From: an uncultured Acetatifactor sp.
Lineage (GTDB): Bacteria > Bacillota > Clostridia > Lachnospirales > Lachnospiraceae
Assembly (NCBI GenBank): GCA_947595925.1
Contig: CANQEV010000005.1
Span: 17,882 to 81,881, forward strand
Direction: 5' to 3'
DNA length: 64,000 nt
This document shows, one piece after another, positions 36,863-46,871 of the stretch (positions are counted from its first letter, which is position 1; each line of letters begins with the position of its first letter). A program made the position numbers and the translations under genes. The notes under the pieces were generated by a model. The model was not told where the DNA came from. It was given only the letters and a program-made list of their open reading frames with translations, and did not search any database.

Positions 36863-37932
36863 ATACCGCCCTCTTTACTGCTCTTGTCTTTGATCACCGT
36901 GTTGAAATAACTCTTTACCTTTTCCAGATCCTCCCGGTTCTCCTTGGAGACGGCACCCACCAGATTCTGCACCAGGCAGTCCACACTCATCCTCTCCCCC
37001 TCATAGTAGTAACCTGTGATCATGGTCTGATAGTACACCGAGACCGCCTCCGCCGTGCTCATCACCGATGAGGGCCTGTCGATCCTGTGTCCGTAGGAGG
37101 AAACGCCCTCCCGGAGCTCGTGATAGGTGGAGGCAAGAAGCTCCGCCACATCCTCGTCCGGCGTCATCTGAATATGGCTCTCTTTTGCCAGCTGCCTTAC
37201 CTCGTTCAATATGATCTGCTTCTCCAGGGCCACTTCCCGGACAGGCATCACCGTCTCGAAGTTAAACCGCCTCTTCAGCGCGCTGCTCATCTCGTTGACG
37301 CCCTTATCCCGGGTGTTCGCCGTGCCGATCACATTAAAGCCCTGGCTGGCAAACAGGAAGCCGTCGTCCCCCAGCTCCGGAATACTGAGCGTCTTGTCCG
37401 ACAGGACGCTGATCAGACTGTCCTGGATCTCCGCCGGCGTCCTGGTGATCTCTTCAAAGCGCGTGATAATACCCTTTTCCATGCCCACATAAAGGGGCGC
37501 CGGAACCAGGGCCTCCCTGCTGGGCCCTTTCGCCAGGAGCAGCGCGTAATTCCAGGAATACTTGATCATGTCCTCAGTGGTCCCGGCGGTTCCCTGGATG
37601 GTATTCGTGCTGACGCCGCTGATCGCCGCCGACAGCAGTTCAGACAGCATCGTCTTTGCCGTGCCCGGCTCCCCCACCAGCATCAGGCCCCGGTTTCCCG
37701 CCAGCGTGATGATGCAGCGCTCCACCAGAGCGTCGTTGCCGAAATATTTTTTCTCGATCTGATACTCCTTTCCCTGGTAAACAATGGGGGTTTTGCTCCC
37801 TAAGATAAAGGTGCGCACCGCCACGGGGGACATCTGCCAGTTAGTGGGCCGCTTCCCCTGGTCCGTAGCTTTCAGCGCCTCCAGTTCTTCCCGATACCGT
37901 ATTTCCACAGGTGGTTTGATCGTCTCTTTCAA
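36823..37932 (-). CDS. MoxR-type AAA+ ATPase (YehL-like)
   Basis: RGLMLVGEPGTAKTMLSELLSAAISG Walker A, ALVPAPLYVGMEKGIITRFEEITRTPAEIQDSLISVLSDKTLSIPEL, NVIGTANTRDKGVNEMSSALKRRFNFE. Confidence 0.92.
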   Translation of the reverse strand: MKETIKPPVEIRYREELEALKATDQGKRPTNWQMSPVAVRTFILGSKTPIVYQGKEYQIEKKYFGNDALVERCIITLAGNRGLMLVGEPGTAKTMLSELLSAAISGVSTNTIQGTAGTTEDMIKYSWNYALLLAKGPSREALVPAPLYVGMEKGIITRFEEITRTPAEIQDSLISVLSDKTLSIPELGDDGFLFASQGFNVIGTANTRDKGVNEMSSALKRRFNFETVMPVREVALEKQIILNEVRQLAKESHIQMTPDEDVAELLASTYHELREGVSSYGHRIDRPSSVMSTAEAVSVYYQTMITGYYYEGERMSVDCLVQNLVGAVSKENREDLEKVKSYFNTVIKDKSSKEGGIWSEYYEARKWLR

Positions 37933-38304
37933 GATGGTTTCTCCTCTTTTCTTAAATTGTTACCGTTCCGCCCGCGCCCTCCTCGAAGCGGCGCAATCTC
38001 ACTACTTCTATCTTAAACATTTTTAGCTGCCAATGCAACTAAGAAACGCGGAAAGTCTTGCTCAAAATCGACAGCCATATTTCTCATTTTTCATAACACA
38101 GCGTTCCTTACGCTTCACTTTGAAATAAAGTTCTTCATAGATAATTCCACCCACGCAATTCTATTCCGGCCAACAGGATACATGGTAGAAAAATTGACAG
38201 AAAAAGCTATAATTGTTTTGAAAGCACAGGGAATATTTTCTCTGAAATGTTGTCTTTATAGGTGAAGGCCTTCAAAATAAAATCATACGAAAAGGGGGAT
38301 TGAA

Positions 38305-38862
38305 ATGGAGGACCGGGAAATCATCGGTTTGTATTTCAAGCGGGATGAAAAAGCAATCACGGAAACAGCGGCGAAGTACGGTACATTTTGCCACAACATC
38401 GCTCTGAATATATTGTCGATCAATGAAGACGCGGAGGAGTGTGTCAATGACACCTATTTGCAGACATGGAACTCTATACCTCCTCAAAAGCCGGATAAAC
38501 TTGGCGCATGGCTGGGAAGAGTCGTCCGCAATACTGCCTATAACCTCTGGAAGAAAAACCACCGGCAGAAGCGCTATACGGGTATGGAGGAAATCCTGAA
38601 TGAGTTAGAGGACTGCATACCCTCCCCCGATACCGTGGAACACAAGATCGAAGAACAGGAACTAACCAAAGTCATCAATGCATGGCTTGCGTCACTGCCG
38701 AAGAATGACCGTATCCTTTTTGTGCGCCGCTATTGGCATGGCGAAGCAGTAAACGCGCTTTCGCAGGAAAGCGGCATGTCTCCGTCCAATATGGCAAAGA
38801 AAATGTTCCGGCTTAGGCAAAATCTAAAATCCAGACTGGAAAAGGAGGGCCTCTCCCTATGA
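38305..38862 (+). CDS. ECF-type RNA polymerase sigma factor
   Basis: EECVNDTYLQTWNSIPP...LGAWLGRVVRNTAYNLWKKNHR...RYWHGEAVNALSQESGMSPSNMAKKMFRLRQNLK. Confidence 0.9.
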   Translation: MEDREIIGLYFKRDEKAITETAAKYGTFCHNIALNILSINEDAEECVNDTYLQTWNSIPPQKPDKLGAWLGRVVRNTAYNLWKKNHRQKRYTGMEEILNELEDCIPSPDTVEHKIEEQELTKVINAWLASLPKNDRILFVRRYWHGEAVNALSQESGMSPSNMAKKMFRLRQNLKSRLEKEGLSL

Positions 38863-39998
38863 AAGAAAAGGAAACCTTAAAACTTTACAACAGCCTTACA
38901 AACATCGATGATCAATTTATCGAGGAAGCCCGGACAAAGGCAGGGCGAACAAAAAAGAATAATTGGTACAAATGGGCGGTTCCGGCTGCTTGTCTGTGCC
39001 TTGGGATTTGTGTTTTTACGGTCTGCCGTCTGTTTTCTAATCCGGAGGATGGCCGGAGGGAAGGACAGGGAACACGGACAGAAGTGGTGGAAATAGGCAG
39101 TCTGGAGGAGCTTGCTTCGTCCTATGGCAGTGATCTTTTGGCCGAAAAGTTAGTTGCCTCCGCCGCTAAAACCACCTCCATTCGTTTGAGCTACACCCAG
39201 GGCGAAGATGCCTCTGACCCTGCCGCCTGGAATACCCTCTCCATCAAAGGGGATTACAACGGAAATGATTTTACTCTGGACTGCAGTTTCGACGGCGAAA
39301 GCGACAGAAAAGACCAAACGGAAGCCTACGCCGTGACCCAATATGGGAATGTGGAGGTAACCATCTACCAGGAAGAAAGCGATTGGAGCGATCCCTATAT
39401 TTATCGCGCTGCGTTCACTGTGGACGGCGTGGCCTACAATCTGTCCATCCATTCCGACGACCCGGAGGAAATCAATGATTATCTGAACATCCTTCTTGGC
39501 GAACCTGAAGACAGCAATACTCAGACCGTAACGGATGTGCTGGGCTTCGATGTGTGCCGCGTTGAGATGGAGGAAATCAACCCGCACCAGGTGATGTGGC
39601 ACTATTATGTTGAAGTGAACGGTGAGGACATATGCGTGGCAGAGCAGTTTGGTTACGATAACCACCCGGAATCATGGAGCCGGGATTTAGACGGCGACGG
39701 CGTACCTGAGCTGATCTGCAATAATCAATATGGAGATGGCGTTCAGATGGTTTATGTCTACCGCAACAACAACGGCAGCATAGAAGAAGGACATATTCGA
39801 TGGTCTTACTATGAAGAAAAATTTGGCTGGCCCAATAATGAACATGGAGTAGCCGGCATGCCCGTAGAGCTGTACGACCCGGAGCGGGATATTTTTACGG
39901 TCACTCGCTATGACTATGACTCTGACACCACGGTGACGGCAGAGTTTGACGACGGATTGATTCCTTTCGAATTTCTTCCGTTCACGCACTCACTGTAA
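38859..39998 (+). CDS. Membrane-anchored partner of ECF sigma factor with anti-sigma-like N-terminus and extracytoplasmic region
   Basis: ATGA overlap with the sigma gene; LYNSLTNIDDQFIEEARTKAGRTKKNNWYKWAVPAACLCLGICVF; DLDGDGVPELICN. Confidence 0.7.
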   Translation: MKEKETLKLYNSLTNIDDQFIEEARTKAGRTKKNNWYKWAVPAACLCLGICVFTVCRLFSNPEDGRREGQGTRTEVVEIGSLEELASSYGSDLLAEKLVASAAKTTSIRLSYTQGEDASDPAAWNTLSIKGDYNGNDFTLDCSFDGESDRKDQTEAYAVTQYGNVEVTIYQEESDWSDPYIYRAAFTVDGVAYNLSIHSDDPEEINDYLNILLGEPEDSNTQTVTDVLGFDVCRVEMEEINPHQVMWHYYVEVNGEDICVAEQFGYDNHPESWSRDLDGDGVPELICNNQYGDGVQMVYVYRNNNGSIEEGHIRWSYYEEKFGWPNNEHGVAGMPVELYDPERDIFTVTRYDYDSDTTVTAEFDDGLIPFEFLPFTHSL

Positions 39999-40024
39999 AA
40001 AATTGTCAATGCGAAAGTGCGAAA

Positions 40025-40082
40025 GTTTATCAGATCGAATAATACCTCTCCATAACGGAGAGGTATTATCCGATCTATTTTG
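40025..40082 (+). terminator. Intrinsic terminator candidate
   Basis: ATCAGATCGaATAATACCTCTCCaTAACGGAGAGGTATTATCCGATCTaTTTTG strong hairpin downstream of 39998. Confidence 0.7.
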
Positions 40083-40295
40083 AAGCCCTGTACCAAAGCC
40101 GGATCGTGAATTGAACAGAGCTAATATCTCTGCTTCTTTCCAAACCGACTAATACAGGCGATCTTAATTTGATACCTTAAACTCGAGCATAAAATTTTTT
40201 CAATTTATACTTGCCTTTTTATTAACAGGCTTTCTATTATGCCAGACACAATAAAGAAAACCTGGATCGTTATTTCTTTCTTCTGTTTACTTGAT

Positions 40296-40457
40296 TCAAA
40301 AGTACCTTTTCATTATCAAAGGCGTCATTAGTTCCATCAATTCATCAGCAATACGCCTGCTTTTGTCATCTAGTATCTTCTTTTTCTGTTCTCGCGCCCA
40401 TTCCACAGCCTTTAGCTGGTCTTCCAGACGTTCACTTAATATTACATGTTCTTCCAT
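40296..40457 (-). CDS. Small hypothetical protein (53 aa)
   Basis: MEEHVILSERLEDQLKAVEWAREQKKKILDDKSRRIADELMELMTPLIMKRYF; directly follows the JAMM-like gene; below the ORF-track size cutoff. Confidence 0.6.
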   Translation of the reverse strand: MEEHVILSERLEDQLKAVEWAREQKKKILDDKSRRIADELMELMTPLIMKRYF

Positions 40458-40472
40458 CACGCTATACACCTC

Positions 40473-41084
40473 CTATCGGTTCTCATAGTTTATGCCTACA
40501 TTATAACAGTTTTTTAAAAAATAATCTGCCGCTTCCTGTAAATCTTTCATTTTTTTTGATTTATTGTTTAAATCAACTGCCTCATTAAACAAAATAACTG
40601 CTTTGTTAAAATCATATTTGTTATTCTTTACCATATATGACACATTTCCCAGATTGGTAACTACCACCATCATTTTCACCGTTTCATATCTTAGCAAAAA
40701 CTGTATATCAGGTAACGAAAATGCTGAAAGAGAAGGATGATTATGCAATACAAGCACCACGCAATCACCCGAAGCTCGTATCAGGTGGTATGATGTCGCA
40801 TCACTCAAGGGATCTACATCATGTTCCGTTCCCAATGCAATTCCAAGATAACGTTCTCCTTTTTCTATTAGACTAATACTATCAAGACTATAAGTAACCG
40901 CCACCTCATTAGAATCATTTTCTTCTTTGGAAATCTTCAAAACCTGTCTTGTAAGTTCTCGAAGATTATCATATTCTGTTTCAGGTATTTCCTTATATTG
41001 AATATATGGAACTTTATCAATAGCTTCCTCTGTGATCATTATCTTGTGATCTCGTTTTTTCGCCATTTCAAGATCATTTCCCAT
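40473..41084 (-). CDS. JAMM/MPN (RadC-like) domain protein
   Basis: VVLVLHNHPSLSAFSLPDIQFLL matches HxHPS...S..D metalloprotease-like motif. Confidence 0.7.
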   Translation of the reverse strand: MGNDLEMAKKRDHKIMITEEAIDKVPYIQYKEIPETEYDNLRELTRQVLKISKEENDSNEVAVTYSLDSISLIEKGERYLGIALGTEHDVDPLSDATSYHLIRASGDCVVLVLHNHPSLSAFSLPDIQFLLRYETVKMMVVVTNLGNVSYMVKNNKYDFNKAVILFNEAVDLNNKSKKMKDLQEAADYFLKNCYNVGINYENR

Positions 41085-41590
41085 CTGTTTTTCCTCCTCT
41101 CTTCATCTTTACCAAAATCTTAATAAATAATATGTTTCCCACTATCTGGGCTTTTTATCTTCTAACTTGACTAACACATTATATAATTCTCGCTGCCGTT
41201 TTTTTAAGCCGTCTTTCTCATTCTTTTTCATGACTCGACCTGCTCTATAAAATTCTCAGCCGCATTGGATTCCGCCGCATAATTTAATGTAATCGTTTGC
41301 TTACGCACAACCTATCTGCCCGCTGTAAATCATATCGATTTTCTACTGCCAAAATATTGTCACACTTTTATTATAGCAAATTTCATAATATTCACAATCC
41401 ATTTATCAACTAACAAACAAATTTATTGTCAAAGAAAACTTCCCAACCCCCTTGTTTTCCTTTATGATAAAAAGTGTGATATCATAAATATTGAAAATAA
41501 TCCCCTCCGCCCTGCATATCCGCCCCGCAAACTGCGACATATATAATAGAAGCACAAAAGATTCCGCTCTGGAAAGGAAGAAAGACCTTA

Positions 41591-42144
41591 TGGAAGACAA
41601 TGAGATCATCCGTCTGTATCATGAACGGGATGAAAATGCGATCGCCCAGACCGACCTCGCCCACGGCGCTTTCTGCAGGAGACTGGCGTTTCATCTTCTG
41701 TCCAACAGGGAAGACGTGGAGGAATGTGTGAACGACACCTGGATGGCCGCCTGGACGCGGATGCCGCCGGACTGGCCCATGTCCCTGCGGGCTTTTCTGG
41801 GGCGCATCACCAGGAACCTCTCCATCAGCCGTTTTCGAAAGAACAAAGCGATAAAGCGACACGCCGGGATCGAAGTCATGCTCTCCGAGCTGGAAGAGTG
41901 CGTCCCGGACAGCGCGGTGGAACTGCAGATCGAACAGAAACTTCTCTCCGAGATCATCAGCCGCTGGCTGGACAGTCTGAACGGAGAGGACCGCGCGCTC
42001 TTTATCAGGCGGTACTGGTACGCGGATACGGTCAGGGAGCTGGCCGGGGAGTGCGGCGTCACCGCCAATCAGATGGCCAAGAGGATGCAAAGGCTTAGGG
42101 AGAGCCTGCGGCAGGCATTGCAAAAAGAAGGCGTGGAAGTTTAA
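41591..42144 (+). CDS. ECF-type RNA polymerase sigma factor (paralogue of 38305-38862)
   Basis: MEDNEIIRLYHERDENAI...EECVNDTWMAAWTRMPPDWPMSLRAFLGRITRNLSISRFRK...RRYWYADTVRELAGECGVTANQMAKRMQRLRESLR. Confidence 0.92.
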
Positions 42145-42166
42145 CACGGAGAAAGGACGAAATCAT

Positions 42167-43624
42167 ATGAATGGAGAAGATCTTTACAATGGCGTGACGG
42201 AGATCCGGGACGACCAGATCGCGGAGGCCCAGAACCTCGCCGGGCAAAAGACCGCCCGCAAAAGGACAAAGCTGCCCCGCGGGAGGCGATGGCTGGCCCC
42301 TGTGGCGGCAGTGCTCGCCGTCGTCATGATCGCCGGATCTTTCCTGAATCTTCGGAACGGTTCCTTGAACGCTTACGCCGTGTCCACAGCGGAGTACCCG
42401 AAACAGGCGAAATATTCTGCGATCAACGATACCCCCGTGCTGGAGGCCCGACAGGAACGGTACCGTTTTGCCGAAATCTATGCCGGGACCATGGAAAACT
42501 TTACATCGGCCGTACTGCCCGGACTGCTCTCCGGCGCGGGGACGGAAAACCGGATCTGCTCTCCCGTCAATGTCTACATGGCGCTCTCCATGCTGGCGGA
42601 GCTGACGGAGGGTGAGAGTCAGGGGCAGCTCCTGACGCTCCTGGACTGCGATACCCTGGAAACCGTGCGCACCCGGGCAAACGCGCTGTGGAACGCCAAT
42701 TATATAGACGACGGCACCGTGACCAGCATCCCCGCCAACTCCCTCTGGCTCAGCGAAGACCTGGAATTTGTCCAGAAGACCCTGGACACCCTGTCCGATA
42801 CCTATTACGCCTCCTCCTATCAGGGCAAAATGGGGACGAAAAAATTTGACGGCGCGATGCAGAGCTGGATCGACCAGAATACCCGGGGACGCCTGAAGAA
42901 GCAGTCCTCCCGTCTCGAGATGGACCCGGAAACCATCCTCGCCCTGGTGTCCACGTTATATTACCGGGCAAAGTGGAGTCATGAGTTTCAAAAGAGCAAA
43001 ACTTCCCCGGAAGTGTTCCATGCCCCGGACGGGGACCGGACCGTGGATTTCATGCACGAGGCTACGGACAGCACTTATTACTGGGGGGAGACGTTTTCCG
43101 CCGCTTCCAAATATCTGAGAAACAGCGGCAATATGTGGTTTATCCTTCCCGACGAGGGCGTGAGCGTGGACCAGCTTCTCACGGACGGCACGGCCGCGGA
43201 CTTTCTCAACGCCGTGACGTCTTCCTCCGCGGACCGAAATTGGGAGAATTCCAAATATCTGGAGATCCACCTTTCCCTACCGAAATTCGACGTATCCAGC
43301 GATCTTGACCTGACGGAATCCCTGAAAGCCCTGGGGGTGACGGATGTATTTGATCCCAATACGGCGGACTTCTCCCCTATGCTGGAAGAATCTTCCCTGG
43401 AAAAGCTCCCCCTGCCGCCTTATATCTCCTATGTCAAACACGCGGCAAGGGTGACTATCGACGAGGAAGGCTGCGAAGCGGCTTCCTATGTGGTACTGCC
43501 TGCAGCCGGAGCCGGAGCGCCGCCGGACGATGAAGTGGATTTTATCCTGAACAGGCCCTTCCTGTTTGCCGTTACAGGACCAAACGGCGCGCTCCTGTTC
43601 GTGGGGATCGTAAATCAACCCTGA
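42167..43624 (+). CDS. Membrane-anchored serpin with anti-sigma-like cytoplasmic N-terminus
   Basis: DLYNGVTEIRDDQIAEAQNLAGQKTARKR, TM WLAPVAAVLAVVMIAGSFL, serpin core CSPVNVYMALSMLAELTEGESQGQLL, hinge IDEEGCEAASYVVLP, NRPFLFAVTGPNGALLFVGIV. Confidence 0.9.
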   Translation: MNGEDLYNGVTEIRDDQIAEAQNLAGQKTARKRTKLPRGRRWLAPVAAVLAVVMIAGSFLNLRNGSLNAYAVSTAEYPKQAKYSAINDTPVLEARQERYRFAEIYAGTMENFTSAVLPGLLSGAGTENRICSPVNVYMALSMLAELTEGESQGQLLTLLDCDTLETVRTRANALWNANYIDDGTVTSIPANSLWLSEDLEFVQKTLDTLSDTYYASSYQGKMGTKKFDGAMQSWIDQNTRGRLKKQSSRLEMDPETILALVSTLYYRAKWSHEFQKSKTSPEVFHAPDGDRTVDFMHEATDSTYYWGETFSAASKYLRNSGNMWFILPDEGVSVDQLLTDGTAADFLNAVTSSSADRNWENSKYLEIHLSLPKFDVSSDLDLTESLKALGVTDVFDPNTADFSPMLEESSLEKLPLPPYISYVKHAARVTIDEEGCEAASYVVLPAAGAGAPPDDEVDFILNRPFLFAVTGPNGALLFVGIVNQP

Positions 43625-46600
43625 TCATCCGATCCACTGCAGTTTCAGCTCATAGAGATAATTGCCCGCCGGGATCCGGTACGCGGGGTGGATGTTCCTG
43701 GTCCACCCCGTGTCGCCGCCCAGGCCCGCGTGTCTGCCGTCCACAGTCAAGCTGACACCCTTGCTTTCCCCAAGTTTCTCCTGATAATCCGCCTGCATAT
43801 ATTGTTCCAGCGTCCAGGGAAGCGCGGAAAAATGGAACAGGCCGCTTCCCGTGATCCGCATGCCGCTCCCCTCCGCATCCTTGATCTCCAGCCATCTCAC
43901 ATCCTCTTTGCCTCCGCATTCACAGGGCTTCACATAGGGAACATGCTGGTTCCGCACGGTGTCCGTGTATTTTCCCACAAAGGCGCAGCTCTTTCTGTCG
44001 GCATAATTTTCCTGGGGCCCCCGGCCATACCAGCTCAAATACTCATATTCTTTCGGCAGTTCAAAACTCTGGCCGATCCGGGGCAGCGTGTCCGCCGGGA
44101 CGCTGTTTACAACTTTGGTGAGCATCCGGATCCCCTTTCCGCTGATCTGGTATTCCCTCTCTAAATACAGCCCGCCGCCGCAGAAGGAGAGCGCTTCCTC
44201 CAGGAACACCATAGTTCCCGTGCTGTGCCAGCGAATCCTTTTCACAGTGCAGTCCGGGCGGTCCAGGGACGCCCGCTTCCAGTCCGCGGCGTAGTTATTG
44301 TCGTCCGACTGACCCTCATCGATGCCTGTGGGCGCTCTCATAAAGCGGTTCCTGACAGCAAAGAACAAGTCCTTTCCCCCGACCCGGCACAGGGAAATTC
44401 CCGCCTTCTGTTTCTGATAGAGAATCTGCAAACCTTCCCCCGCAATAGAGATGTATGTCTCATCTTCCGAAACCCGGAGCGGCCGATCGCACCACAAGTC
44501 CGTTTCTTCCCGGTACACCTGGGAACCCTTTGCTTCCAACTGGATTTTATAGACCAGATGGCCTGCTTTTGCGTAAACGCAGTCCTCCTTCCGTCTCACA
44601 TAGAAATTCCAGAAGGATTCCCCTTTTACCAGCGCAGGATCGTAGGGCGGCGCGATGGGAACCGCTTCTCCCGGCGGCACGCACAGACCGTCTATCACGC
44701 CCTCCTGCACACACTCCCCGTCGCTCAAAAGCTCCCAGCTAAATGCAAACTCGGACAGATCGGAGCGAAAAGATTCATTGTGCAGATAGTAAGCTCCGGC
44801 CATACCGTGCCAGCTTTCGTATTTCAGATAGACTGGCGCCTGGCAGACCTTGATCTCCTCTGCACAGGGTTTCGGGCTCAGATCCGCAAATAAGATCCCG
44901 TTGAGGCACATATCCGGAACCGGGTCCGCCACCTTCTCCCCGAAAGCTCCGGCATAGCGGAACCTCAGCGCACCGTCCTCCCCTTTCTGCACAAGAGCCT
45001 TATCTATGAAATCCCAGAGAAATCCGCCCTGAAACCGCGGGTATTTTCGGATCAGCTCCCAAAATTCTTCAAAATTCCCGCCGCTGTTGCTTTTGGCATA
45101 GGCATACTCGCACATGATGAAAGGTCTTTCATCCCCGCTTGCCATACATTCCTCGATCCACTCCCTGCCGGGGTACATGGGCGCGATGATATCGCTGGAA
45201 GCCGGGTGAGAACCGCCCGATTCATACTGTACCGGGCGGTTGTCATAAAATTTCAGCCATCCGTACAGGGCCGCATGGTTCGCGCCCACGCCGGACTCGT
45301 TGCCAAGGCTCCAGACGATGACGCAGGGGTGGTTTTTGTCCCGCAGGCACATGCGGGCGCCGCGCTGCAGATAGGCGTCTGTCCAGGCAGGATGGTCGCT
45401 CAAACCTCCCCCATAGCCATGGGTCTCGATATTCGCTTCATCCACCACATAGATCCCCAGCTCGTCGCACAGCTCATAAAAGCGGGTGCTCTTCGGATAG
45501 TGACAGGTACGGACCGCGTTGAAATTCAGCTCCTTCAGCTTCAAAAGCTGATCCCTCAGTTCTTTCTCCGTGACGCTGCGGCCCGTATAGGCGCTGTGCT
45601 CGTGCAGGTTCACGCCGCGGATGATGAGCCTGCGTCGGTTCAGCTGCAGGACGCCCTTTTCTATTCGCACTTCCCGGAACCCTATCCGGCAGCTCTCAAC
45701 ATCCAAGAGGCCCCCTTGTCCGTCCAGCAGTTCCACCACAAAAGTATAGAGACAGGGCCTTTCGCAGTCCCAGAGCTCCGGATCCGGTATGGGAATCGTC
45801 TCCTCTATCACATACTTTGCCCGCAGATACGCGCAGTATTCCGAAACCCTCTTCGTCTGAAAAGTGGTCACGCACTCTCCGTTTTCCCGAAAAAGCGTGA
45901 TCCTGGCGGAACAGTTCCCGCACAACGCCTCCCCCGTCTCCGTCCAGACGCGCACCCGGATGCTTGCGTCCCGCAGGGTCTCCCCAAACAGGGTCTGCAC
46001 TTGATAGTCCGCGATGTGCAGCGGATTTCTGGCGTACAGGTCCACGTCCCGGTAAATGCCGTGCAGATGCCAGTAATCCTGGTCCTCCAGATAACTCTGG
46101 GGACTGAAGCGATAAACCTGCACGGCCAGGAGATTTTCCCCCGGCTCTGCAAGCTCCGTGATATCAAATTCCGCGTCCAGCTTGCTGTCCTCGGAGTAAC
46201 CGGCTTCCTTACCGTTTATAAATAAGAGAACGGCCGTCTCCACACCCCCGAAATTTAAGGTGATCTTTCTGCCGCTCCAGCTGTCCGGGACCTGAAATCT
46301 GCAGTAATAGCAGACGGTCAGATTGTCCTTCGGGATGTGCGGAGCCCTCAGATCATAGTTCCCCTCCGTCACTTCCACCTCAAAGCTTCTGTCCGCGCCG
46401 CTCCGGTCAAAGGGATACAGCGTATTCGTATAGACCGGTTTTCCAATGCCCTGCAGTTCCTGACAGGACGGGACCGGGATCTCCGGCATGTCTTCCAGAC
46501 GCCGGCCGGGATGGGCCCAATCCTCCGGTACTTCTTCCGGGGACGGGTAAACCGCATACTTCCAGCTCCCATTCAGACTGATATGATACCTGGATCCTGC

Positions 46601-46714
46601 CTTTCCCCGCGCCTTCGCCTGTTCCACATTCTCGTATGCGCCAATGGGAACATGCATTTCCATTCTGTTCTTAGAACTGACGATCTCTCTGCCGGACCAA
46701 TACGGAACACTCAT
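43625..46714 (-). CDS. Glycoside hydrolase family 2 beta-galactosidase (LacZ-type)
   Basis: LNGSWKYAVYPSPEEVPEDW, VRTCHYPKSTRFYELCDELGIYVVDEANIETHGYG, VIVWSLGNESGVGANHAALYGW, FIMCEYAYAKSNSGGNFEEFWE. Confidence 0.95.
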   Translation of the reverse strand: MSVPYWSGREIVSSKNRMEMHVPIGAYENVEQAKARGKAGSRYHISLNGSWKYAVYPSPEEVPEDWAHPGRRLEDMPEIPVPSCQELQGIGKPVYTNTLYPFDRSGADRSFEVEVTEGNYDLRAPHIPKDNLTVCYYCRFQVPDSWSGRKITLNFGGVETAVLLFINGKEAGYSEDSKLDAEFDITELAEPGENLLAVQVYRFSPQSYLEDQDYWHLHGIYRDVDLYARNPLHIADYQVQTLFGETLRDASIRVRVWTETGEALCGNCSARITLFRENGECVTTFQTKRVSEYCAYLRAKYVIEETIPIPDPELWDCERPCLYTFVVELLDGQGGLLDVESCRIGFREVRIEKGVLQLNRRRLIIRGVNLHEHSAYTGRSVTEKELRDQLLKLKELNFNAVRTCHYPKSTRFYELCDELGIYVVDEANIETHGYGGGLSDHPAWTDAYLQRGARMCLRDKNHPCVIVWSLGNESGVGANHAALYGWLKFYDNRPVQYESGGSHPASSDIIAPMYPGREWIEECMASGDERPFIMCEYAYAKSNSGGNFEEFWELIRKYPRFQGGFLWDFIDKALVQKGEDGALRFRYAGAFGEKVADPVPDMCLNGILFADLSPKPCAEEIKVCQAPVYLKYESWHGMAGAYYLHNESFRSDLSEFAFSWELLSDGECVQEGVIDGLCVPPGEAVPIAPPYDPALVKGESFWNFYVRRKEDCVYAKAGHLVYKIQLEAKGSQVYREETDLWCDRPLRVSEDETYISIAGEGLQILYQKQKAGISLCRVGGKDLFFAVRNRFMRAPTGIDEGQSDDNNYAADWKRASLDRPDCTVKRIRWHSTGTMVFLEEALSFCGGGLYLEREYQISGKGIRMLTKVVNSVPADTLPRIGQSFELPKEYEYLSWYGRGPQENYADRKSCAFVGKYTDTVRNQHVPYVKPCECGGKEDVRWLEIKDAEGSGMRITGSGLFHFSALPWTLEQYMQADYQEKLGESKGVSLTVDGRHAGLGGDTGWTRNIHPAYRIPAGNYLYELKLQWIG

Positions 46715-46871
46715 GCCGATCTCCTTTCAAGGACAATAAGCCCGCTAAACCGTTGTTTCTAAATTAAAATAATATCCTTTTTTCCCTTGACAATCAATCC
46801 ATTTTTTTATATTATCTTTTATGTTACCGCATCAGTTCCGCTGCCCGCAGGACTGCTGCCCTATCACAATA

